Below are positions 33,981 through 41,349 of a DNA stretch of 64,000 nt, piece after piece. Origin of the DNA: Glycomyces sambucus (GTDB lineage Bacteria > Actinomycetota > Actinomycetes > Mycobacteriales > Micromonosporaceae); the NCBI RefSeq assembly GCF_900102815.1, contig NZ_FNGF01000002.1:868001-932000 (forward strand), in the 5' to 3' direction. Position 1 is the stretch's first letter, and every line of letters begins with the position of its first letter. The position numbers and the translations under genes are program-made. The notes under the pieces were generated by a model. It was not told the origin of the DNA. It did no database searches and was given only the letters and a program-made list of their open reading frames with translations.

Positions 33981-34323
33981 GTGCCGGTTCCCCTCTCCGG
34001 AGCCCCTGAGGGGTGCGGCCCGCGGGGCCGGGGCGGGGCTCGTCGAACCGACATTATATAAGCGCGATCTTATATACGAGTCGGGGACCCGGCCCGCACG
34101 ACCGGTGTGACGGAACGGGGGTCCTGCGGCGCCGCGTGCATCCGCCGGTCTCCCGCCGGTGTCGCGCCTGGTCATCGAATACGCCCGCTGGGATGGTGAA
34201 TGCAGAGGTCATCGGGCTTCCGGTCCCGACGCGGGCACGCCGCGGCGCGGCGTTCGATCCGTCCGGCGCCGGACGGCCGGTGCCCGATGCGCCTCCACCT
34301 CACCCAGCTCAAAGGAGAGACAG
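33981..34323. other. divergent intergenic region with a palindrome, no gene seen
   Basis: The 343-bp region separates the flavocytochrome from the secreted-protein genes. It carries an AT-rich palindrome at 34055-34076; no coding frame or RNA gene is apparent. The remainder is GC-rich. Confidence 0.55.
34055..34076. promoter_or_regulatory. AT-rich palindrome without adjacent regulator
   Basis: TATATAAG-CGCGAT-CTTATATA has perfect 8-bp arms. It lies 75 bp upstream of the flavocytochrome start. No regulator gene is next to it, so the binding protein is unknown; GntR or MarR-like sites can look like this. Confidence 0.55.
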
Positions 34324-34863
34324 ATGACGATCAGATCGAGACTGCTCGCGTCACTCGGCGTGGCGCTTGCAATGATCCTGGCGGCCGGATTCGGCGTCGC
34401 CGCGCCCGCGGCGGCCGACTCGGACGGCGCTCCCGCAGCCGCCGCCGACGCCGGGCTCGGTGCGCTGCTCGACGTCACGTACGAGTCGCAGCCCGACGGC
34501 TACATCCAGGTCGCCGAGTACGAGAACGCCACCGAGGTCACCGCGGTCGCCGCCGCCTGCACGGTGACGGCGCGCGCGTACAAGCCCACGAAGTCCGGAG
34601 GGTACGTCCGCGGCGAAGGCTACTTCAAGCTGGCGGGCTGCGGCACCAGCCCGTTCAAGATCACCTTCAGCCTCGAGATGTACGTCGGCGGCTACTGGCT
34701 GGAGGTGGCCACGTACGACTACACGGTGAAGCCCCCGGCCAGCGGCTACCCCCGCGTCGCCGCGACCTGCAAGCGCGGGTCGTACAGCACCGAGCTGCTG
34801 GTCCAGCGCGGCAGCACCGAGAAGTACGTGACCGGCGACGTCCTGAGCGTGACGTCGTGCTGA
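34324..34863 (+). CDS. secreted protein of unknown function
   Basis: A 179-residue exported protein. A signal peptide of about 31 residues ends at AAPAAADSDG. The mature part contains ACTVTARAYKPTKSGGYV and two Cys-pair sites (ACTV...GCGT and TCKR...TSC) suggesting two disulphides in a beta-rich fold. It precedes another small secreted protein by 23 nt; the two may be co-transcribed. The family is not recognised. Confidence 0.7.
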   Translation: MTIRSRLLASLGVALAMILAAGFGVAAPAAADSDGAPAAAADAGLGALLDVTYESQPDGYIQVAEYENATEVTAVAAACTVTARAYKPTKSGGYVRGEGYFKLAGCGTSPFKITFSLEMYVGGYWLEVATYDYTVKPPASGYPRVAATCKRGSYSTELLVQRGSTEKYVTGDVLSVTSC

Positions 34864-34886
34864 CCGAGAACGGAACGAGGAGCACG

Positions 34887-35282
34887 ATGACACTGCGGCG
34901 ACTGATCGCCAAGATTGCGATCGCTTTGATGGTCTTCGGGGCGGGATCGGCCGCGGCGGTCATTCCGGCGTCGTCCGCACCGGCCGCGGAGGCCGCGGGC
35001 TGCACCGTCACCACCAGCATCAGCGGCCCGAACAAGGTCGGGTCGAACGTCAACGGCGTCCTGCGCATCACGGTGTCCGGATGCGCGGGCCGGTACTGGA
35101 CGGAGTACAGCTACCTCAACGGGCCCTCGAACGACGGGCGCACGGTCACCTACAAGGGCAACCGCAGCTACTCGGTGCTCCTGAGCGCGCCGTGCCGGAA
35201 CGGGACCTACCGGCTCATCCTGCAGATCATCGGCTCCGGGTTCGACTCGTACGACGAGCAGGCGAAGACCATCCGCTGCTGA
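34887..35282 (+). CDS. small secreted protein of unknown function
   Basis: A 131-residue protein with a signal peptide (basic start TLRRLIAK, hydrophobic segment, Ala-rich cleavage region AAEAAGC). The mature part is beta-rich with four cysteines and ends in TIRC. GGAACGAGGAG precedes the ATG at 34887. It appears to form an operon with the preceding gene; the two are similar in organisation but not obviously homologous. Confidence 0.7.
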   Translation: MTLRRLIAKIAIALMVFGAGSAAAVIPASSAPAAEAAGCTVTTSISGPNKVGSNVNGVLRITVSGCAGRYWTEYSYLNGPSNDGRTVTYKGNRSYSVLLSAPCRNGTYRLILQIIGSGFDSYDEQAKTIRC

Positions 35283-35302
35283 TCCCGGGCACCACGCCAG
35301 TG

Positions 35303-35330
35303 GGGCGGGCCGCCGGTCGGCGACCCGCCC
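35303..35330. terminator. bidirectional hairpin between convergent secreted-protein genes
   Basis: GGGCGGGCCGCCG pairs with CGGCGACCCGCCC around GT, with one mismatch. It lies between the stops at 35282 and 35338, so it can terminate both transcripts. Confidence 0.6.
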
Positions 35331-35337
35331 TTCGGGG

Positions 35338-35754
35338 TCAGTAGCCGTAAGTGCTGGCGGGGATCTCGGGCCGGGTCTCCGGACGCGCCCAGAAGATGAT
35401 GCCCGCGCTGGTGTTCCCGGTCTGGTCGTAGAAGCGGTAGCTCTTCCAGGCGCTGGTCGTGGCGACCGCGACGGTCCCCTGGAACGAGCCGTCCACGTAC
35501 GCCACCTGGGCCGCGTAGCCGTCCTCGCGGGTGTCGCGGACCTGTCCGTTGTAGATGCCGTCGCCGTCGCAGGTGCCGGACGCCTGCCGCTCCTCGGCGA
35601 TGGTGACGCCGTTGTAGCGGACCTGCATCGTGCTGCCGTTGCCCTGTCCCAGGCAGCGGGCGTCGGCCGGGGCCCCGGCCACGACGACGGCGGTCAGGGC
35701 GCCGGCGAGGACGGCGAGCGCGCCGGTCGCGGCTCGTTTCATTGCGGATCTCAT
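35338..35754 (-). CDS. small secreted protein of unknown function
   Basis: A 138-residue protein with a signal peptide (RSAMKRA, then a hydrophobic segment, cleavage near APADARC). Two Cys (DARCLGQ and GTCDGD) may pair. The mature part looks like a beta-rich domain with YNGVTIAEERQ and TSAWKSYRFYDQ; I do not recognise the family. GGGAG is 8 nt before the ATG at 35754. It follows the lipoprotein gene at 35810 on the same strand by 55 nt. Confidence 0.68.
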   Translation of the reverse strand: MRSAMKRAATGALAVLAGALTAVVVAGAPADARCLGQGNGSTMQVRYNGVTIAEERQASGTCDGDGIYNGQVRDTREDGYAAQVAYVDGSFQGTVAVATTSAWKSYRFYDQTGNTSAGIIFWARPETRPEIPASTYGY

Positions 35755-35809
35755 ATTGTTGTCTCCCTTTCGGATCGGGTTCGGTGGGGGAAAGCGCTGC
35801 GCGGCCGTC

Positions 35810-36709
35810 TCAGGCCGCGGTGAGTTCGGCCAGGTGCTCGTTGTAGACCTCCAGGTAGACCGCGTCGGGGTCGTGCCCTTCGGCGGCGCACCGGCGGTCG
35901 GCGTCCGCGACGGCGAGTTCGCGCTCTTGCAGCTCGGCGAGTGCGGCGAGCTGTTCGGCGTCGAGCACGTCCGCGGCGCGGAGGTCGTTCCAGTCGCGTC
36001 CGGCGTCGACGAGGGCTTGGCCCTGGGCGGCGAAGGCGTCCGCGAACGGCACCGCGGCCTCCTGGAGCGGCAGTCCCATCTCGTCGCGGCCCGCGAAGTC
36101 GAATCCGAGGCCGGTCATGCAGTCCGACCAGGCGCGGGCGGCCTCGGCGAGGCGGGGGTCGGCGACGGTCGCCTCGTGCGCCTGCGCGGTGTAGTCGTGG
36201 ATCGGGGAGCCGTCGGGGAGGTGCACGGTCCCGTTCTCGGGGAGGCCGAACTCCGCGTAGGACTCCTGGAGGCAGGCGAGTTCGGTGGTCCGGTAGCGGT
36301 CGCGGTCGGCCTCGGGCAGCGCCTCCATGCGGGCGCGGAACGCCTCCACCGCGTCGGCCGTGGCGATCTCGTAGGCCGGGCGGAGGTCGATGGTGGTGGT
36401 GTGCCCGAATCCGTACTCGGCCGCGAACTCGTCGGGGGTGAGCCCCAGCCATTCGACGAGGGACGGGGTCTCGGGCGGGCCGAGGTATTCGAGGTCGTCC
36501 TCGGCCATGCAGGCGGCGACGAAGTCGCTCCTGGCCGCCTCGGCCCCGGCCGGGTCGAGGTCCGCGGCGGGAGGCTGCCCGAGCTGCTCGATGATGGACG
36601 CCTCGACCGCCGTGGGTTCGCGGTCGTCAGGTCCGCTCGCGCACGCGGCCGTCGCGGTGAGCGCGGCGGCGACCGCGCCGATCGCGCAGCGCTGCAAGGT
36701 GTGTCCCAT
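35810..36709 (-). CDS. lipoprotein of unknown function
   Basis: A 299-residue acidic lipoprotein with lipobox LTATAAC (Cys23). The mature protein is mostly helical, with an Ala/Glu/Asp-rich sequence and several Cys (FVAACMAEDD, ACLQESYAEF, SDCMTG, RRCAAEG) that may form disulphides. I do not recognise a family, though similar long helical lipoproteins are common in actinobacteria. No enzymatic motif is visible. Confidence 0.68.
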   Translation of the reverse strand: MGHTLQRCAIGAVAAALTATAACASGPDDREPTAVEASIIEQLGQPPAADLDPAGAEAARSDFVAACMAEDDLEYLGPPETPSLVEWLGLTPDEFAAEYGFGHTTTIDLRPAYEIATADAVEAFRARMEALPEADRDRYRTTELACLQESYAEFGLPENGTVHLPDGSPIHDYTAQAHEATVADPRLAEAARAWSDCMTGLGFDFAGRDEMGLPLQEAAVPFADAFAAQGQALVDAGRDWNDLRAADVLDAEQLAALAELQERELAVADADRRCAAEGHDPDAVYLEVYNEHLAELTAA

Positions 36710-36923
36710 GGCCTGGAGCCCTTCGGATGCGGTGAGGAACCGACGGGTTCATCCTTCAGGGACGGGCGCGGGTTGGCGAGGCGATGCACCGGCGGAACAC
36801 CGGCACCGTGCGGGGGCGGGCGACGCGGTGAAGGTCGCGGTGCATTCGATGGCGGGCTCTTGATAGCGGGGTTGTGATAGCGGAGTTTCGATGGCGGGGC
36901 GTCGCGGGGTGGCGGACATGCCG

Positions 36924-36958
36924 CGGCGGGCGTTCGGCTTCACGCCGAACGCCCGCCG
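36924..36958 (-). terminator. strong hairpin terminator
   Basis: CGGCGGGCGTTCGGC pairs perfectly with its complement around TTCAC. It begins 11 nt after the stop of the DxDGDG-repeat gene (minus strand). Confidence 0.7.
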
Positions 36959-36968
36959 GGAGGAGGTG

Positions 36969-37583
36969 CTAGATGACCTGGCCGGTCTGGGACTGGAAGG
37001 AGTCGCCGGCCGGGGTGGCCTCGGTGTAGACGGTGTCGAGGAAGCCGTCGCCGTCCGAGTCGATCATGGCGGTGTCGACGATCCCGTCGCCGTCCGAGTC
37101 GATCTCGATCTCGTCGACCAGGCCGTCGCCGTCGTAGTCGGTGGCCACGACGTCGGCGTAGCCGTCGCCGTTCGTGTCGGTGGAGACCTGGTCGATGTAG
37201 CCGTCGCCGTTCGCGTCGTAGGAGACCTGGTCGACGATGCCGTCGCCGTCGGTGTCCGAGGAGTACGTGTCGACGATGCCGTCCCCGTCGGTGTCGGCGA
37301 CGGCGGTCTCGAAGGTGCCGTCGCCGTCGGCGTCGATCAGGAGCTCGTCGGAGATGCCGTCGCCGTCGTAGTCGTAGGCGACCCCATCGGCCTGGCCGTC
37401 GCCGTCCGAGTCGATGTAGGTGACGCCGTCGGCGGTGATGGTGCTGTCGGCGTAGCCGTCGCCGTCGAGGTCGAAGGTCTCCTCCACGGTGACGCCGGGG
37501 ACGCCGGTGCTGTAGTCGTCCTCGGCCGTGACGTCTTCGGCGGTGTCGGCCTCGTCGTAACCGGTCTCGTCGTACTCGCTCAT
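36969..37583 (-). CDS. DxDGDGxxD tandem-repeat protein without signal peptide
   Basis: A 204-residue very acidic protein. After an acidic N-terminus (about 1-35) come eleven DxDGDGxxD-type units, ten of them contiguous with a strict 13-residue period, for example DTDGDGIVDTYSS and DTNGDGYADVVAT. The pattern matches calcium-binding loops (EF-hand loop or thrombospondin type-3-like) and could build a calcium-stabilised roll. There is no signal peptide, membrane segment or lipobox. The ATG at 37583 has GGAGG 9-10 nt upstream. Export by another route, such as type VII, or an intracellular Ca2+ buffer are both possible. The function is unknown. Confidence 0.7.
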   Translation of the reverse strand: MSEYDETGYDEADTAEDVTAEDDYSTGVPGVTVEETFDLDGDGYADSTITADGVTYIDSDGDGQADGVAYDYDGDGISDELLIDADGDGTFETAVADTDGDGIVDTYSSDTDGDGIVDQVSYDANGDGYIDQVSTDTNGDGYADVVATDYDGDGLVDEIEIDSDGDGIVDTAMIDSDGDGFLDTVYTEATPAGDSFQSQTGQVI

Positions 37584-37718
37584 CGTTCTCAACCTCCGGG
37601 GGGATCGTTCGGGCTGTCGGGATGAACACTACGTGCGCCACAGCAGTCCCAGAATCCCCAGACCGTGCCAGTCTTCGCGGGCGCGGTCCGGTCCGGCTGG
37701 TCGTCGGGCGGCTCGTTC

Positions 37719-38336
37719 TCAGGCAGGCCCCGTCGAGCGGCGGCGCCGGTCCATGCGCCTGATCGCGGGGATGCCGCCGACGATGACGAGGGCCGCGGCG
37801 AGGATCGCGACGAGCAGGACGAGGTTCGAGCCCGAGTCGCCGGAGGACCCGCTCGGTGCGGCCGACTCGCCGGTCCCGGCGGTGTCCGCGGCCTCGCCCT
37901 CGATCGCGACGCCGTCGACCGCGAGCATCTCGGGGACGGACTCGACGCTGAAGCTGAACACGGTCTCCAGCTCCTGGCCGTCGGCGAAGACCGCGGTGAC
38001 GGTGACGGTGTACGCGCCGACCGCGGGGTAGCGCATCCCCTGGATGAGCACGTTCTCGCTGAAGCGGGGCGCCTCGAGTTCGAGCGGCACCCGGTCGGGG
38101 CCGGCCACGGCCACGGTGCTCGCGCCGTCGAGCGTCTCGGAGAAAGTCACGGCGATCTCGCCGGGCGCGGTGTCGAGCAGCGCGCCGTCCTCGGGCGAGC
38201 TGGCCCAGACCTCGGGTTGCGCGAACGCGGGGACAGGCGAGGCCAGGACCAGGAAGAACGCTCCCATGAGGGCGAGCGCGAGCCGCCTGGGGTAGTCGCG
38301 AAGGCCCGTTCGGCGGGCATGGTGTCTCGTTCGCAT
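37719..38336 (-). CDS. CopC-fold protein lacking copper-ligand histidines
   Basis: A 205-residue exported protein: signal peptide (1-39), a CopC-like beta-domain starting QPEVWASSPEDGALL (40-54), a Ser/Gly linker and a C-terminal membrane anchor (171-191). In CopC the Cu(II) site uses the N-terminal His and a DxH near the C-terminal strand. Here the first mature residue is Gln40 and the DxH position reads D119-G-Q121, so both histidines are replaced. It therefore probably does not bind copper in the canonical way. GGGAG lies 6 nt upstream of the ATG at 38336. Confidence 0.75.
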   Translation of the reverse strand: MRTRHHARRTGLRDYPRRLALALMGAFFLVLASPVPAFAQPEVWASSPEDGALLDTAPGEIAVTFSETLDGASTVAVAGPDRVPLELEAPRFSENVLIQGMRYPAVGAYTVTVTAVFADGQELETVFSFSVESVPEMLAVDGVAIEGEAADTAGTGESAAPSGSSGDSGSNLVLLVAILAAALVIVGGIPAIRRMDRRRRSTGPA

Positions 38337-38460
38337 TGGTCGCTCCCTTGAGTGCCGGTCCGAGTCGACGGCCAACTGCGAGGTCAATCTACCAATAGGA
38401 GTACATCGATATCTATGGGCTCCCGGGGGAACCTGCCGACCGGGTCGTCGGAGACGGAAC

Positions 38461-38498
38461 CGGGGCCGCACCCGCCGCGAACGGCGGGTGCGGCCCCG
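38461..38498 (-). terminator. strong hairpin terminator after the GlsB-like gene
   Basis: A 17-bp perfect stem (CGGGGCCGCACCCGCCG and its complement) around CGAA begins 15 nt past the GlsB-like stop. The loop and stem are typical of strong actinobacterial terminators. Confidence 0.75.
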
Positions 38499-38513
38499 GT
38501 CGGGCACGGAGTT

Positions 38514-38780
38514 CTAGTGGGCGGTGTTGCGACCGCGGCCGGAGGCGATGGCCTCGGCGACGCCGATGAGCAGCACCGAAGCGATCACCGCCACGATGAA
38601 GCCGAGGACGTTGAGCTCCCAGATGTCACCGGTGCCCAGCAGGTTCGCGATGGTCCCCCCGATCACCGAACCGACCAGACCGAGCAGGAGCGTCGCCAGG
38701 AAACCGAGCGACTGCTTGCCGGGCTTGATCAGGCGCGCGAGCGCACCGATGACGAGTCCGGCGACGATGAAACCGATCAT
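38514..38780 (-). CDS. GlsB/YeaQ/YmgE family membrane protein
   Basis: An 88-residue protein with three hydrophobic helices: GFIVAGLVIGALARLI, GFLATLLLGLVGSVIGGTIA and LGFIVAVIASVLLIGVAEAI. This matches the GlsB/YeaQ/YmgE (transglycosylase-associated) family of small envelope stress proteins, whose mechanism is not known. AGGAGG lies just before the ATG at 38780, suggesting high expression, and a strong terminator follows. Confidence 0.85.
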   Translation of the reverse strand: MIGFIVAGLVIGALARLIKPGKQSLGFLATLLLGLVGSVIGGTIANLLGTGDIWELNVLGFIVAVIASVLLIGVAEAIASGRGRNTAH

Positions 38781-38945
38781 GTTGCGACCTCCTATGTGCT
38801 TGGGCTGAGGTGACCTCTCTGTTCCCCCCGCACCGCGTTTCACACCTCCTGGATGAAAAAGGCGGCGCGGCGGCACGGAGGGGCCGCTCGCGGCCCTAGG
38901 ACACCGCAGCGTACGGCATGCGGGAGGAGGCGGCAGTCGGATCGG

Positions 38946-39329
38946 TCACGCGGCCGGCGGGATGCTCGCTCCGTGCGCCTGGACCACCTGCCACCGGCCG
39001 TCGTGGAACACCCAGGTGCGGGTGTAGAGCATCTCCGCCGCGAACGGTTCGCCGCCCGCGAGGCCGGCGATCCTGACGCGCGCGCGGGTCGCCCCGGTCT
39101 GCCCGAACTCGCGGGCGGCGCCCTGGAGCTGTTCCAGGCTCGTCAGCCGGAGCTGCCCGGAGGCGTGCGACTCCAGGTCCTGCGACCTGTCGTACTCGGC
39201 GCCGTCGGGGGCGACGTAGACGACGTCGGGGTGCAGCAGCGCCTCCAGTGCGGCGACGTCGCCCGCCAGTTGGGCGCGTTGCAGTGCCGCCTCGGCGGCG
39301 GCCAGTGAGTCTTCATTCGTTGTGTTCAT
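38946..39329 (-). CDS. NTF2-like/SnoaL-type domain protein
   Basis: A 127-residue protein of the NTF2-like fold with DSLAAAEAALQRAQLAGDVAALEALLHPDVVYVAPDG, typical of DUF4440/SnoaL proteins. The C-terminal YTRTWVFHDGRWQVVQAH fits the last two strands. Members include isomerases and lyases of polyketide pathways and stand-alone proteins of unknown function. It lies downstream of the SDR gene at 39435 on the same strand, 105 nt away, so it may be part of the same transcription unit. Confidence 0.78.
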   Translation of the reverse strand: MNTTNEDSLAAAEAALQRAQLAGDVAALEALLHPDVVYVAPDGAEYDRSQDLESHASGQLRLTSLEQLQGAAREFGQTGATRARVRIAGLAGGEPFAAEMLYTRTWVFHDGRWQVVQAHGASIPPAA

Positions 39330-39434
39330 CGCCGCCCATCATCGCACGCGGATCGCGGGCGATCACCGCGTCAGATCGATTGCGGCGCATCTCATCACCG
39401 CCGGCCGCGGCACCGCGCGGAGCCGCGGCGCGGG

Positions 39435-40190
39435 TCAGCGGCCGAGCCAGCCGCCGTCGACGGGGAGGACCGTACCGGAGACGTAGTCGGAGGCGGGGCC
39501 GGCGAGGAACACGGTGGCGCCGGCGAGGTCGTCGGGGCGGCCCCAGCGGGCGGCGGGGATGCGTTCGAGGATCGCGCGGTTGCGGTCGGGATCGGCCTGC
39601 AGGGCCTGGGTGTTGTCGGTGGCGATGTAGCCGGGGGCGATCGCGTTGACGTTGACGCCCTTGCCGGCCCACTCGTTGGCGAGGGCCCTGGTGAGTCCGG
39701 CGATCCCGGACTTGGCCGCGGCGTAGCCGGGGACGTTGATGCCGCCCTGGAAGCTCAGGAGGGAGGCGGTGAAGATGATCTTGCCGCCGCCGCGTGCGAG
39801 CATCGCGCCGCCGACGGCCCGGGCGAGCACGAACTGGCTGGTGAGGTCGACTTGCAGGACCTCGTTCCAGAACTCGTCGGAGTGCTCGGCGGCCGGAGCG
39901 CGGCGGATCGTCCCGGCGTTGTTGACGAGGATGTCGACCGGGAGCGCCGCGAGTTCGGCGCCGAGGGCCGCGACGGCCTCGGGATCGGCGAAGTCGGTCG
40001 CGATGGCGCGGAAGGAGCGGCCGTGGGCCTGGACGCGCAGGCCGATCTCGGAGCCCTCGGGCTCGATGGTGGCGCTGACGCCGATGACGTCGGCGCCGGC
40101 CGCGGCGAGGGCGTCGGCCATCGCGAACCCGATGCCGCGCTTGGCACCGGTGACGACGGCGAGGCGCCCGGTGAGGTCGAAGGGGTTCAC
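39435..40190 (-). CDS. SDR dehydrogenase, KduD-like (probable 2-keto-3-deoxy-L-fuconate dehydrogenase)
   Basis: A 251-residue SDR starting at a GTG at 40190, overlapping the ADH stop by 4 nt. It has TGAKRGIG (14-21), NNAGTIRR (90-97), Ser143, Tyr156 and Lys160. NNAG-x-IRR and FAGPASDYVSG-like C-terminal features are typical of KduD-like gluconate/ketodeoxyuronate dehydrogenases. With L-fuconate dehydratase encoded next door, oxidation of 2-keto-3-deoxy-L-fuconate at C4 is a sensible role, but 2-deoxy-gluconate dehydrogenase activity is equally possible. It is part of the LacI-controlled operon. Confidence 0.82.
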   Translation of the reverse strand: MNPFDLTGRLAVVTGAKRGIGFAMADALAAAGADVIGVSATIEPEGSEIGLRVQAHGRSFRAIATDFADPEAVAALGAELAALPVDILVNNAGTIRRAPAAEHSDEFWNEVLQVDLTSQFVLARAVGGAMLARGGGKIIFTASLLSFQGGINVPGYAAAKSGIAGLTRALANEWAGKGVNVNAIAPGYIATDNTQALQADPDRNRAILERIPAARWGRPDDLAGATVFLAGPASDYVSGTVLPVDGGWLGR

Positions 40191-41215
40191 TGCTGCTCCT
40201 GTCCGGCTTGGACGTCGACGAGGATCTTCATGGCCTCGCCCGAGACGAGCGAGTCGAAGGCCGACTGGATCTCGGAGAGGGGGACGGTGGCGGAGATGAG
40301 GGCGTCGGCGGGGATCTCGCCCGCGTCCAGCAGTGCCACGGCCGCATCGAAGTCCCGGCGCTCGTAGACGCGGGCGCCGAGGATGCTCAGCTCGCGCCAG
40401 AAGACGCGCTGGAGGTTGACGGGGCGGGGCTCGGGGTGGATGGCGACCACCACGAGCGTGCCGCGGACCTTGGCGTAGTCGACCGCGCCGAGCACGGCGG
40501 CCGCCGCTCCGGAGACCTCGAAGACCACGTCCGCTCCGGCGCCGCCGGTCCACCGCTCCACCTGGGCGACAGTGTCGTCGCGCGGGTCGAGGGCGGTGAA
40601 GCCGAGGCCGGCGACGGCGCTGCGGCGGCGGTCGTCGAGTTCGATCACCGTGACGTCGGCGCCCTCGGAGCGGGCGACGGACGCGATGAGGACGCCGATC
40701 GGGCCGCCGCCGATCACGACGACCTTGTCGCCCCGGGCGAGGCCGGCGCGGCGGACGTCGTGGACCGCCACGGCGGTGGGCTCGACGAGGGCGGCGTGCT
40801 TGAGGTCGAGGGTGCGCGGCAGCGGCACGAGCAGGTCGGCGTCGACGTTCCAGCGGCCCTGGAGGGCCCCGGGCGAGTCGATGCCGACGAAGTCGAGGTT
40901 GTGGCAGATGTGGCGGTTCCCGGCGCGGCAGGCCGGGCAGGTGCCGTCCCAGGCCAGCGGCATGACCGTGACCGGGTCGCCGACCGCCCACCCCTCGACC
41001 CCGTCGCCGAGAGCGGCGATCGTGCCGCTCATCTCGTGCCCGATGATCGCGGGGACGTCGACCCTGGAGTCCATGTGCCCGTGGAGGATGTGCAGGTCGG
41101 TGCCGCAGATCCCGTTGTAGGCGACGGCGATCTGGACGTGTCCCGGGCCGGGCGGGAGCGGGTCCAGCTCGGTCACCGTCATGGTGCCGTCCCCTGCGTA
41201 TCTGGCAGCGAGCAC
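40187..41215 (-). CDS. zinc-dependent alcohol dehydrogenase, sugar/polyol type
   Basis: A 342-residue medium-chain dehydrogenase from a GTG at 41215 with GAGGAGG just upstream. Catalytic zinc ligands Cys37 and His60-Glu61 (GHE) and the dinucleotide motif GGGPIG (169-174) are intact. The structural zinc lobe reads DGTCPACRAGNRHIC: three Cys (93, 96, 104) are kept while the first ligand is Asp90. It most resembles threonine/sorbitol/galactonate dehydrogenases. In this operon with KduD-like SDR and FucD it may oxidise L-fucose or a related sugar. The operator for LacI lies 48 bp upstream. Confidence 0.83.
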   Translation of the reverse strand: MLAARYAGDGTMTVTELDPLPPGPGHVQIAVAYNGICGTDLHILHGHMDSRVDVPAIIGHEMSGTIAALGDGVEGWAVGDPVTVMPLAWDGTCPACRAGNRHICHNLDFVGIDSPGALQGRWNVDADLLVPLPRTLDLKHAALVEPTAVAVHDVRRAGLARGDKVVVIGGGPIGVLIASVARSEGADVTVIELDDRRRSAVAGLGFTALDPRDDTVAQVERWTGGAGADVVFEVSGAAAAVLGAVDYAKVRGTLVVVAIHPEPRPVNLQRVFWRELSILGARVYERRDFDAAVALLDAGEIPADALISATVPLSEIQSAFDSLVSGEAMKILVDVQAGQEQQ

Positions 41216-41262
41216 GGGGCCTCCTCGGATAGGTGCGAAAAGTCGGTGCGCAGGCAGGTGCG

Positions 41263-41272
41263 CAAACGTTTG
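41263..41272. promoter_or_regulatory. LacI-type operator A
   Basis: CAAACGTTTG within GCGCAAACGTTTGTTCA is a perfect 10-bp palindrome. It lies 48 bp from the ADH start and 78 bp from the divergent LacI gene. It recurs at 42406-42415. Confidence 0.75.
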
Positions 41273-41305
41273 TTCAAGAGCATCGCACACACCCGGCGCG
41301 ATGCG

Positions 41306-41315
41306 CAATCGCTTG
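41306..41315. promoter_or_regulatory. LacI-type operator B (imperfect)
   Basis: CAATCGCTTG in GCGCAATCGCTTGCTCA matches operator A with changes in the centre. The spacing from operator A is 43 bp, close to four DNA turns, so looping or side-by-side binding is feasible. Confidence 0.5.
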
Positions 41316-41349
41316 CTCATGCGAATTCCGCGTCGGCGATAATCGACCG

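Noticed and set aside
36969-37583. 39-bp repeats resembling a CRISPR or minisatellite array
   Set aside because: The repeats keep one reading frame and encode DxDGDGxxD units; there are no unique spacers and no cas genes.
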